Source: Paraniabella hibiscisoli
Lineage (GTDB): Bacteria; Bacteroidota; Bacteroidia; Chitinophagales; Chitinophagaceae
NCBI RefSeq assembly: GCF_022512515.1
Contig: NZ_JAKWBK010000001.1
Span: 1,302,001 to 1,366,000 of the forward strand
Direction of reading: 5' to 3'
Length of the DNA stretch: 64,000 nucleotides
Below, in pieces: positions 10,331 through 19,277 of this stretch (the first letter of the stretch is position 1; each line of letters begins with the position of its first letter). Made by a program: the position numbers and the translations under genes. A model generated the notes under the pieces. It was given only the letters and a program-made list of their open reading frames with translations, did no database searches and was not told where the DNA came from.

Positions 10331-12548
10331 CTAATTCCCCAGCTCAAGTTGATTTTTTACTAGTTCATAGTATTTTCCTTTAAACGCCGTCAATTCTTCA
10401 TGAGTGCCTTCTTCTGCAACCTTGCCTTCATTCAATACTACTATCTTATCAGCATTTTTTACAGTACTTAATCTATGGGCTACAACTATTACAGTTTTTC
10501 CCTCAAAAAAGTGATGAAGGTTTTCAACAATTTCTTTTTCGTTATTGGCATCTAAAGAGTTAGTGGCTTCGTCGAAAAACATATATTCTGGATTTTTATA
10601 TACAGCTCTTGCTATCATAAGTCGTTGCTTCTGTCCTTGGCTGACGCCCATCCCTTCCGCACCCAGTTTCGTATAATAACCGTTTGGAAGTGACTCAATA
10701 AAAGAATCTATATATTTGCAATTTGACAACTTTGAAGTAAACGATTTGTATCTATGAGATCATCCCCTACTGCTATGTTACGAGCAATACTTTCGTTAAA
10801 AATATAGCCATCCTGCAATACTGCGCCGCAAGTGCTACGCCAGTATTTGTGACTAATGAAACTGAACTTAGCTCCTGCTTTACCCTGTTTATTATCAGAA
10901 TTATTTTCTCCTACACGGATATCCCCTTCATATTGTTCATAAACTTTAAGTAAAATTTTGACAAGCGTAGTTTTTCCACTTCCGCTTGTACCAACGATTG
11001 CAGTGACTTTATTTTCTGGTATTAACAAGTTAATATTTTCCAATACCGGACTATTTCCCCCGGATAGGTGAAGGAAAGGTTTTTAATAAGGATGCTTTTG
11101 TTTTCGGGCAATTGAGATATGTAGTTTTTTCTAGCATCTTCTTCATCATCTAATTGATGAATTTCATTTAGCCGTTCCATACTTATTCTAACGTCCTGTA
11201 AACTTTGAAAAAGCTTACCCACTGCTCAATAGGTCCGTTCAACTGACCAATTACATATTGCACAGCAAGCATTGCGCCTAATGTCAACCGCCCATCGATT
11301 ACTAGTGTGGCTACAATAAAGCTAATAGTAATACCTTGTATTTGGCTGATAAAAATAGCCCCAGCGCTTTGAATTTGACTATAATTGAGAGTTTTAAATC
11401 CGAGTCTAAATACATTGGCCTGTATATTCTCCCATTCCCAGCGCTTTAGTTTTTCGGCATTATTTAAACGTATTTCTTGCATACCTTGAATCAATTGCAA
11501 AGTAGCACTATTCTCTTTCACAGAAAGACTAAAGGTTTCATAGTTTAATTTTCTTCGGATTCTTAAAAACATCTGCACCCACGCGAAATAAACAACGCTA
11601 CCGATGCAAAAAACAAAAAATAGCTGCGAGCTATAGATAACTAGTACTATAGCATATATAATGAAATTAAAAAAGAAAATAACGTACTTAAAGCTGTCCA
11701 GTAAGAAACCCCTGTATAGTGCGATGATCTCCTATTCTTTGAAGTGTATCTCCTGTTGGATGAACATCAAAATAGGAGATTGGCAATCGGGTAAGTTTTA
11801 TCCAAAAATCTGATAGAATCTGTATGTTGAGAATATTCGATATTCTCAACAATATCCTGCTTCGTATAAAGCCTACAATTGTTTGGCTGAAACTTAGCAT
11901 TATTTGGGCTAGTAGAACAATAACTACAAATTGAAGATTTTGAGTATTGATACCTGTGTCTACAACACTTTGAGTGAGGAAAGGAAAAATCAGGGAAAGT
12001 ATAGACGTGATAATTAATGCTAAAAATACTTGCATTAATTGCAATCGAGCAGGTCTCAAATATTGTAATACAAGGCCCCAATTGAGTCTATTTTGCTTCT
12101 GATTCTCTAACTCATAAAATTCGGAAGTGGGCTCTAAAAGGAGCGAAATTCCAGAGTCCTCTCCTTTATCATTTTGAGAAGAAATCCAATACTTTTTGAA
12201 ATCGGATATGGCATATCGGATAATGCCTTTTTCTGGGTCTGCGATTGAAACTTTACGGCGCCCCATTTTTATAAGCACAACAAAATGATTGTGATTCCAA
12301 TGTAATATAGCGGGTAAAGGAACTTCTTCCAATTTTCGCATGTCGACTTTAATACCTCTAGTTCTGAATCCTATTTTCTCAGCTGCGTCGCTAATACCCA
12401 GCAAAGAAACTCCTGTTTTATTGAAGCCTCCCATTTGACGAAGCTTGTCTGCATTAAAGTGTTTTCCGTAATACCGAATAATCATCCTAAGGCAGGTTGG
12501 CCCACAATCCATAGCGTTTAGCTGGCGATAAAAGGTAAAGCGTCTCAT
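10331..12548 (-). CDS. Peptidase C39-containing ABC transporter (four frameshifts)
   Basis: Bifunctional exporter that removes a double-glycine leader and transports the core peptide. Domain order in about 738 residues: C39 peptidase (1-130; catalytic Cys in NAMDCGPTCLRMI, His in HWNHNHFVVL, Asp in SIADPEKG), a transmembrane domain with about six helices (160-440), and a nucleotide-binding domain (Walker A IVGTSGSGKTT, signature GVSQGQKQR, Walker B YMFFDEATNSLD, H-loop VVAHRLS). The five open pieces join at about 11690, 11220, 11040 and 10720. All key residues are intact, so the protein is probably functional. The GG-leader peptide at 14760 is the obvious substrate. Confidence 0.93.
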
Positions 12549-12651
12549 AGCGTTTCGAAAATCATAAACAAATATTAAAAAATATTTTGAAAAAGAAAAG
12601 CAAAATTATCTATATCTTTAAATCTATGTTTTAACGAAACGACTAACACTT
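12549..12651. promoter_or_regulatory. Divergent intergenic region between exporter and disulfide-former genes
   Basis: This 103-bp AT-rich spacer separates the minus-strand exporter operon from the plus-strand VKOR gene. TATCTTTA at 12613-12620 is one base off the Bacteroidota -7 element TAnnTTTG and would serve the plus strand. Shared control of both arms is an inference. Confidence 0.4.
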
Positions 12652-14330
12652 ATGAAATTGCTAAGCTTGCTTACTCAACCAATGGATCACTGTGAAGACG
12701 CAACGGCACGTTTGTTGAAAGAGTTGAATATACAATATACGAAATCCCATTTGCAGAAAGAGCTAATAGAACATCCTAATTATCCTTCTCTAGCTTCAAT
12801 AGTAGATGTAATGGGTATTGTTTATAATATATCGAGCGTGGCGATTAGAATTTCGGCTGAAGATTTTAAAAAGAGTTCGGATTTAGACTACCCACTTCTA
12901 GCTCAAATTAGGAACCGAAATATGCCTCATGATGTTTTTGTTGTCGTTACAGGTTTTTCCAACGATACTGTCACGCTATATAATTCAGGAACAAAGAAAA
13001 ATGAAACGCTAAGTTTTGACACCTTTAAAACAGTTTTTAAGGAAGTGATTCTAGCTGTAGAAACTGGAAGTAAAACAAAAGAACCCAACTATGAGAAGCA
13101 TTTGAAAGCTGAGCAACAAATACTTTTGATTAATTCAGTGGCGTTATGGTTACTTCCTTCTATAACGTTGACGATAAGTTTAATTTATTTGTACGGTAGT
13201 TTTACAGGGTATGCACTTACAGCTCTTGTTACATTGATTTTGATATTATCAGGCTCTTTCATAACTTCTATTTTGTTGTGGCATGAAATAGATGAATTTA
13301 ACCCTGTTATTAAGCAAGTTTGTCAAGCTAGCACAAAAGTAAATTGCTCCGCGGTTCTTAATTCTAAAGCTTCAAAAATTCTAGGACTAAGCTGGAGCAG
13401 TATTGGGTTCGCATATTTTACTGGAATGCTTCTTTGGCTGTTAGTGACAGGTGTTTCTCATACTTCACTTGTTCTTTCTGCATGGTTCAATCTTGTAACA
13501 TTAGCGTATCCCATATTTTCTATATACTACCAATGGAAAGTAGTTAAGCAATGGTGTTTGCTTTGCTTGGGAGTTCAAATAATTTTGCTATTCTTGTTTA
13601 TCACGGCACTTGCTGGAGGTCTTTATAATACATCGTCATTTTCATCATTGACAATTCTTTCTTTATTTAGTTTTTTAGCTTCTTTCAGTTTTACTTTTGT
13701 TGCTATTCTTGTACTTATTCCTGTGTTACAAAAGGCAAAGACAAGTAAGCAAAAGACGATTGAATTACAACGTATAAAGCATAATCCTTTAGTATTTGAA
13801 GGAGTACTTGCGAAGCAAAAAGAAATAAAGAAACCATCTTACGATTTAGGAATAAGTATGGGTAACCCCGGTAGTACTTACAGATTGATAAAGGTTTGCA
13901 ATCCCTATTGCGGCCCTTGCTCTGAAGCACATCCAATAATCGACGATTTGATAGCCAGCAATGATGAAGTAAGTTTGCAAATCATTTTTACGAGTACAAA
14001 TGATGAGAATGATAGCAAAAAAGACCCGTAAGCCATTTGCTAGCTATTGCATCTGAAAATCATGAGGATTTGACAAGGCTCGCTTTAGATGATTGGTACC
14101 TAAGCGAACAGAAACATTACGAAACATTTGCAGCCAAATACCCGATTGATAATGAGCTTTATATGCAAGAGGACAAAATTTCAAAAATGCGAGAGTGGTG
14201 TGAGAAAGCCGAAATTAAATTCACCCCAACGTTTTTTATAAGCATCAACAATAGTAGTAGTACTCCAAAATTTTTTCAATTACCCGAAATTTATTCAGTA
14301 GCAGACCTAAAATATTTTTTCAGCATTTAA
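12652..14330 (+). CDS. C39-like / VKOR / thioredoxin fusion, disulfide bond former (one frameshift)
   Basis: Membrane oxidoreductase expected to make disulfides in exported proteins, using quinone as electron sink. Domain order: a C39-peptidase-like N-terminus (about 1-140; Cys14 in DHCEDATARLL, but LYNSG where active enzymes have DP), a VKOR domain with four or five helices (about 155-360; CQASTKVNC loop pair and WCLLC redox pair), and a DsbA/thioredoxin-like C-terminus with CNPYCGPCSEAHP near residue 425. One base is lost near 14030, and the last 100 residues continue in another frame to 14330. It lies next to a six-cysteine secreted peptide, which points to that peptide as client. Confidence 0.9.
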
Positions 14331-14341
14331 TAACACGTCTA

Positions 14342-14674
14342 ATGTCGTTAGTAAAATCGATTAAGCGATTAGAATATGCTAATTTCCTAATTAGAAAAAA
14401 AGCAACCGGCGATTTAAAAACCTTTGCAAAGAAAATGAAGCTTTCAGAACGTGCGGTAAAGATTTTGGTATCTGAAATGCGGGAGATGGGAGCTTCAATA
14501 CAATATGATCGATCTAGAAAATCTTATTATTATTTGGAAGAGGGGGAATTTTGCATCTCTAAGTTTATAAAGTATGGGGAAATTTTAAGCAGCAACGAGG
14601 CTGCCAAGGTGGGAAAACCCGAAGAGCTATGTTTTTCAGAAAAAGCCATTTTCATATTATGTAAAGACACCTAG
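14342..14674 (+). CDS. Small HTH-domain protein
   Basis: The intact 110-residue protein begins MSLVKSIKRLEYANFLIRKK. It contains a winged-helix-like segment, about residues 20-65 (FAKKMKLSERAVKILVSEMR), followed by SIQYDRSRKSYYYLEEGEF, a wing-like beta hairpin. Similar small proteins sit beside GG-leader peptide genes in other Bacteroidota (recalled, not searched). It starts 12 bp after the VKOR gene and precedes the precursor by 86 bp. A local regulator of precursor expression is the simplest reading. Confidence 0.65.
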   Translation: MSLVKSIKRLEYANFLIRKKATGDLKTFAKKMKLSERAVKILVSEMREMGASIQYDRSRKSYYYLEEGEFCISKFIKYGEILSSNEAAKVGKPEELCFSEKAIFILCKDT

Positions 14675-14712
14675 AATTTTATTCGGGGCATTTATACTGC
14701 CTTCAGCCACTT

Positions 14713-14720
14713 TAGTTTTG
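14713..14720 (+). promoter_or_regulatory. -7 promoter element for the precursor gene
   Basis: TAGTTTTG matches the Bacteroidota consensus TAnnTTTG exactly and lies 40 bp before the precursor start codon. No clear TTTG -33 box is seen at the usual distance (the best is ATTT near 14690). The peptide can thus be transcribed separately from the upstream genes. Confidence 0.6.
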
Positions 14721-14759
14721 CGTTGTTATTTAACATTTAAATACGAAATAAAACAAAAA

Positions 14760-15050
14760 ATGAAAAAGTTAAAATTAAGTCTTTCAAACATGAAGGGAGC
14801 AGAATTGCTAACAAGAGAACAGTTAAAGAACGTTATGGGAGGAAGTGGCGGAACGGGAGGTGGAGGTGGCGTTTGTAATTGGGGGCCCTGCACTTTGTCG
14901 ATTCAAGACTCTAGTGGTAATTGGAAAACAAGTAGTGGTTCTTGTACGTATGGTATGATGTGGAATAGTCCTGGTACTTGTTATTGCGAGACTGGCTCAG
15001 GAATTATTCCTGTATATACAAACAATTCCACTAGTCGCTGCAATCCTTAG
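14760..15050 (+). CDS. Double-glycine-leader peptide precursor with six core cysteines
   Basis: The 96-residue precursor starts at the ATG at 14760; a longer in-frame TTG at 14718 is upstream of the likely transcription start. The leader (residues 1-28) begins MKKLKLSLSNMKGAELL and ends REQLKNVMGG, the signature of C39-processed Bacteroidota natural-product peptides. The 68-residue core is rich in Gly, Ser and Thr and has Cys at core positions 11, 16, 34, 46, 48 and 66, an even number suited to three disulfides. It contains no Lan-type enzyme partner nearby. The exporter at 10331-12548 and the VKOR protein are the expected processing partners. Its biological activity is unknown. Confidence 0.88.
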   Translation: MKKLKLSLSNMKGAELLTREQLKNVMGGSGGTGGGGGVCNWGPCTLSIQDSSGNWKTSSGSCTYGMMWNSPGTCYCETGSGIIPVYTNNSTSRCNP

Positions 15051-15065
15051 AAGATTCGTTCGACG

Positions 15066-15130
15066 CTGTTGATAATAGACCATTAGAATTGGTGTATAAG
15101 TTTCTAATGGTCTATTAGTATTATCAACAG
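15066..15130 (+). terminator. Long stem-loop directly after the precursor gene
   Basis: AATAGACCATTAGAA (15074-15088) pairs perfectly with 15102-15116 around a 13-nt loop. CTGTTGAT (15066-15073) then pairs with ATCAACAG (15123-15130) after a 6-nt bulge, giving 23 paired bases. No T run follows, so it may act as a 3'-end stabiliser or a partial terminator that raises precursor mRNA over downstream genes. Confidence 0.6.
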
Positions 15131-15508
15131 AATGATAAATCTCATAACATTCGATTTATATTACTGCAATACAATAATAGTCCTTGATATACGAAAAAGC
15201 TATTTGCAATAAAATACTTAATCGGCGATGGCTATTACTATAGTAGAACGCTAAAAGTTGTAGATTGAAACATTTGTTCTCTACTGGTAGAAAAAGTTGA
15301 AGTCTCGCTTCAATATTTTTAACCTTCGAGGGAAAGATATTCCTGCTTATTTATTTGCTTTTAAAGCTTAACCATTTCCGTCGGAGAACGTTTGTACACA
15401 ATTAATAACAGCGGTCTCAGTTTACAAAAAGACACTTCATACTATTTTTAAGCAAACTAAAGTAGGAAATCGCTTAATTATAGTAGTCAACTTAATAGTA
15501 TTTAATAT
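15131..15508. other. AT-rich non-coding gap with a small terminator-like hairpin
   Basis: No convincing gene is visible in this gap; a 26-codon frame near 15132 has no support. TTGAAG-TCTCG-CTTCAA at 15297-15313 followed by TATTTTT is a weak intrinsic terminator on the plus strand. The rest is low-complexity AT-rich DNA with no recognisable promoter near the next gene. Confidence 0.4.
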
Positions 15509-16605
15509 ATGGTTATTTGCCAAACTCTATGGACCCAAAAAAGAATCTTATTAGTGAAAATTTTGGGTGGCTCTCTCCTCAATACCATTTAATGGGTTGG
15601 GCTCTCAGTTGTTTGAAGCTTACTAAGAACTATGAAAATGTAAAACTTTATACGGACCTCAGTGGGAAACGTGCTTTAATTGACCTACTAGGCCTGCCAT
15701 ACACGGTTGTATTCACAGACTATGATGACTTGGATATTCCGCAACATTTGTGGGCATTACCCAAACTACTTACTTACGCAAAACAGGAGCAGCCTTTTTT
15801 ACATGTGGATGGAGATGTAATGCTTTGGGAGCCAATTGATGGAACTGTTCTAAGTGGTGAGATAATTGCTCAAAACCTTGAAATAGGAACGGACTATTAT
15901 AAAAGTCTTTTCGAGCCTTTAATTAGTAAACTGGATTACGTACCTCCAATTTTAAAGAAAAACCTTACTTCCAGAGATATGAGGTCATATAATGCTGGAA
16001 TCATAGGTGGGAACGATCTCATTTTTTTTAAAAAATTTGTTTCACATGCCCAACGATTTGTTGCGATAAATAAGAATTGTAAATCAAATGACAATTTAAA
16101 TATAATTTTTGAGCAACTACTACTATTCTCACTATCAAAAAAACATAAGAAAAATGTTACATGCCTCAAAATGGAGGGGATTCCTGATTTTGGATATAAG
16201 TATAAAGATTTCGCCGATTTTTATAATGTTGATAGATTAAAATATTTGCATTTAATTGGAGAGTTTAAGCGAGACAAAGGTGTTTGCGACATGATGTCTC
16301 GACATCTTTTGCAAGAAAATGAAGAGATTTTTTTAAGGATTGTAAGCCTTTTTAAAAAGCAACATTATTTTTACAATACCAAAATAAAACAAGAGCGTAT
16401 TAAAAACGACTACAACTTTTTTACATTTCAGAACACCAACAACTTCTTAAAGAGTTTAAATAAAAATTATGTTTTTAAAACCAACCATATGTTGGCTAAA
16501 GATGTTTCAAATTCGAAAAATGAACTCTTAAAAGAGTTATTCAAGTATGAAAAGAAAATAAAAAAACATGTTCTAAGTTTAATAGACTTGGGCCTATCAC
16601 TTTAA
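15509..16605 (+). CDS. DUF6734-like protein, GT-A-type fold with DXD-like motif (one frameshift)
   Basis: The best start is the ATG at 15509 (MVICQTLWTQK). One A is missing from the A run at about 15537, after which the frame gives NLISENFGWLSPQYHLMGWA, then ALPKLLTYAKQEQPFLHVDGD and VMLWEP. The total is about 365 residues. The N-terminus, QTLW and DGD motifs resemble DUF6734 proteins of Bacteroidota, which I believe belong to the nucleotide-sugar transferase superfamily, although no activity is established. No signal peptide is present. It follows the precursor gene and is a candidate tailoring enzyme for the peptide. Confidence 0.65.
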
Positions 16606-16625
16606 GGCAGTTAGAAGATAAAGCG

Positions 16626-17035
16626 ATGGCATCAATTAATTTCATTAATGCATCATTTAACGAGCGCATGTTGATAAAACTTCAAAGAAATGATTATGCA
16701 GAAATATTATACTCAGTTTTTGAATGGCCAACTATGAACATAACGGAGAACGGCATGCTGAGTATTAGAAGCTCAGATAAGTCTAATATTGCCATAGGTA
16801 TTATTCCAGAACTTTTTTTTCAGGGCACAGAGAGATCGTGTTAGACGAGACCTGTATAAACATTATAGTTCTTACGAAGGAAGAAATTTCATTTGAAGAA
16901 TTATTAAATAAGATTAGCTTTTTATTCGCTCCTTCCGAAAATGAGGAAGAATATAAAGCTTTTTGCGAACTAATAGTTATTAAAGTTAATTTTTTAATTC
17001 AGAACAAATTATTATTTGTAACTAATAATAGTTAG
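16626..17035 (+). CDS. Small PqqD-like protein, possible peptide-binding partner (one frameshift)
   Basis: Two pieces (16626-16844 and 16838-17035) join if one T is restored to the T8 run at about 16813-16820, giving roughly 136 residues without cysteine-rich or membrane segments. The C-terminal 70 residues (IVLDETCINIIVLTKEE, then FEELLNKISFLFAP, then FCELIVIKVNFLIQNKLLFV) follow the PqqD pattern: a short strand with a D/E-T turn, helices, then a final helix ending in a GLL-like turn. PqqD domains bind leader peptides in several RiPP pathways. The match is by eye and weak. It starts 21 bp after the DUF6734-like gene. Confidence 0.45.
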
Positions 17036-17259
17036 AGTGTAATCATCAAGAGCTTACATCTAGAAATGCTTTGGAATACAAAAACACAGCCTCCATATAA
17101 CAAGGAAGACTAAGGCAAGAAAGCAGGCAGGTTTAGGTACCCGCTGTAAGGCAGGCCCGAACAGCTTCTAGAGTGAAATATTTCCTGTTCTCTATCTGCT
17201 GTCTGCACTATGAAGATATAACCAAAGTTTTAGAATAAAATCAAGCTGAACAGTTTTAT

Positions 17260-19191
17260 ATGAATGAATATTCAAAAAATAAACCAAGAAAGTATAAGGA
17301 ACGGTCAATTTCTGTTATTATGCCTACCTATAACAATGGGGCGTTTATTCGAAGGGCACTGGCGAGCCTTTTTGCTCAAACCATTCAAGATTGGGAGCTA
17401 ATACTAATTAATGATGGTTCAAATGACTATACAGAAGACGTGATAGAGGACTATAGGCAAGATAGCCGTGTACGATACTATAGGAATGACCAAAATAAAG
17501 GTTTAGGAAATTGCTTAAATATGGGTATAGAATATGCCAACTGTAACTATATCTGTTATCTGCCTTCGGATGATATCTACTTCACTGATCATCTATCGAA
17601 CCTTTATAACAGTTTGTCGGCATCTCAAAACATAATACTTAGTTATTCTGGGTTATACTATGACAATACTGATAACTTAGGTTCTGGGTTATCTACTAAA
17701 AAGACTCTTGGCTTAATTCCTAATAGCTCTCTTCAGCTCGTACAGGTTATGCATAGAAAGGGTTCTTGTAAATGGATTGAACGAAATGAATTAGTAACTG
17801 CAGATCTTGACAAAATGTATTGGGGTCAATTACGCGAAGAAGGAACATTTGTTGGAACCAATATTATATCCTGTGAATGGGTAAGTCATCCTTTCCAGCG
17901 TCATAAAATAATTAGTACAACAAAAGGCGGAGGATTGGCTTTTTACAAAAAGTATTACCAGGTAACCGAGCAAATAAAGTTTCACAATGTTAACGATACT
18001 TGTATAGATGAGAACGAGAATGCCATCAAGTTTCAGCAGGCACATTCATCTCCTGGAAAATTAAAAATTCTTATAGTAGGCGAACTTGGGTTTAACCCAG
18101 AAAGAATTTTAGCCTTTGAAGAAGATGGACACCAATTATACGGGTTGTGGATTAGCAATCCTGAAATTCATAACGCAGTAGGTCCTTTTCCTTTTGGGAA
18201 TATAGTCGATTTGGACATCAATAATATACAATCTCAAATTGAAAAAATCCAACCTGATATTATTTATGCACTGTTAAATTCTCAAGCTGTTAAATTAGCC
18301 CATTATATAATGGTCTCTAATCCCCAAATCCCCTTTATTTGGCACTTCAAAGAAGGGCCCCTTTTTTGCCGAAATTATGGTATATGGAACGAAATGGTTG
18401 AATTGTTTTACAATGCAGATGGTCAAATATTCATCAATAAAGAGTGTAAAGATTGGTTCAGTCAAATCATTGGAGATGTCAACTCCCAATCCCTTATTTT
18501 AGATGGAGACCTTCCTCCGTCAAAATGGTTTATTAAAAAGAGGTCTTGCCTATTGTCAGAAACAGATGGCGCAATACATACGTTAGTTTCTGGAAGGCCT
18601 TACGGTATCAAGCCACAAGATGTTGCTATATTGTCTAAATACAATGTTCATTTACATTTGTATGGTGAGTTTTATCACTCTATGTGGTCTGGATGGGTTG
18701 ATCAGGTGAATCAAGTTGCAAAGGGACATCTTCATGTTCACCCTCATTGTAAACCCGAAAATTGGGCGAAAGAGTACTCAAAATATGATGCTGGTTGGCT
18801 GCACTGTTTTGATAGCCTAAATAATGGAGAGTTAATGAAATGCTCTTGGGATGATTTAAATTATCCTGCAAGAATGTCTACCTTGGCTGCTGCAGGCCTT
18901 CCGATGATACAGAAAAATAATGAGGGCCATATAGTAGCAACACAAGATTTAATAACAAACCTTAAAACCGGACTAATATTCGATACATTTGATGAGCTTG
19001 GAGAATTATTAAATAACAAGTCTATAATGGATGAAACCAGAAAAAATGTTTTCAAACAAAGGCTGAATTTTTCATTTGATCACTATTTCCATGAGTTGAT
19101 TCACTTCTTTGAAGAAGTGATAAAAAACACCGGGAAAATAATTGTAAATCGTGACCTCTTAAAATCGATTATTGCCAAATATTTCAGGTAG
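17260..19191 (+). CDS. Two-domain glycosyltransferase (GT2 plus GT-B-like domain)
   Basis: The intact 643-residue protein has an N-terminal GT2 domain (about 15-240; SISVIMPTYNNGAFIRRAL, LILINDGSNDYTEDV, and YLPSDDIYF as the DXD-like site). A second domain (about 265-630; KILIVGELGFNPERILAF, WHFKEGPLFCRNYG, then GWLHCFDSLNNGE and AAGLPMIQKN) looks like a GT4/GT1-type GT-B fold. No transmembrane segment is seen, so it is cytoplasmic. It sits between the PqqD-like gene and glf. It could add two sugars in sequence, to the peptide or to a surface glycan. Codon usage is AT-rich like its neighbours. Confidence 0.85.
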   Translation: MNEYSKNKPRKYKERSISVIMPTYNNGAFIRRALASLFAQTIQDWELILINDGSNDYTEDVIEDYRQDSRVRYYRNDQNKGLGNCLNMGIEYANCNYICYLPSDDIYFTDHLSNLYNSLSASQNIILSYSGLYYDNTDNLGSGLSTKKTLGLIPNSSLQLVQVMHRKGSCKWIERNELVTADLDKMYWGQLREEGTFVGTNIISCEWVSHPFQRHKIISTTKGGGLAFYKKYYQVTEQIKFHNVNDTCIDENENAIKFQQAHSSPGKLKILIVGELGFNPERILAFEEDGHQLYGLWISNPEIHNAVGPFPFGNIVDLDINNIQSQIEKIQPDIIYALLNSQAVKLAHYIMVSNPQIPFIWHFKEGPLFCRNYGIWNEMVELFYNADGQIFINKECKDWFSQIIGDVNSQSLILDGDLPPSKWFIKKRSCLLSETDGAIHTLVSGRPYGIKPQDVAILSKYNVHLHLYGEFYHSMWSGWVDQVNQVAKGHLHVHPHCKPENWAKEYSKYDAGWLHCFDSLNNGELMKCSWDDLNYPARMSTLAAAGLPMIQKNNEGHIVATQDLITNLKTGLIFDTFDELGELLNNKSIMDETRKNVFKQRLNFSFDHYFHELIHFFEEVIKNTGKIIVNRDLLKSIIAKYFR

Positions 19192-19277
19192 ACAACCAAC
19201 ATCTTCTTCACAAATCTGGGTTAGACAAAAGGCTAGAGTATTTAAAGGCTTTTGTTGCTAAGATCAACAAAACTTCA

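Noticed and set aside
14760..15050. Lanthipeptide or radical-SAM-modified peptide
   Set aside because: No LanM, LanB/LanC or radical SAM gene occurs in the region; the neighbours are disulfide and sugar enzymes.
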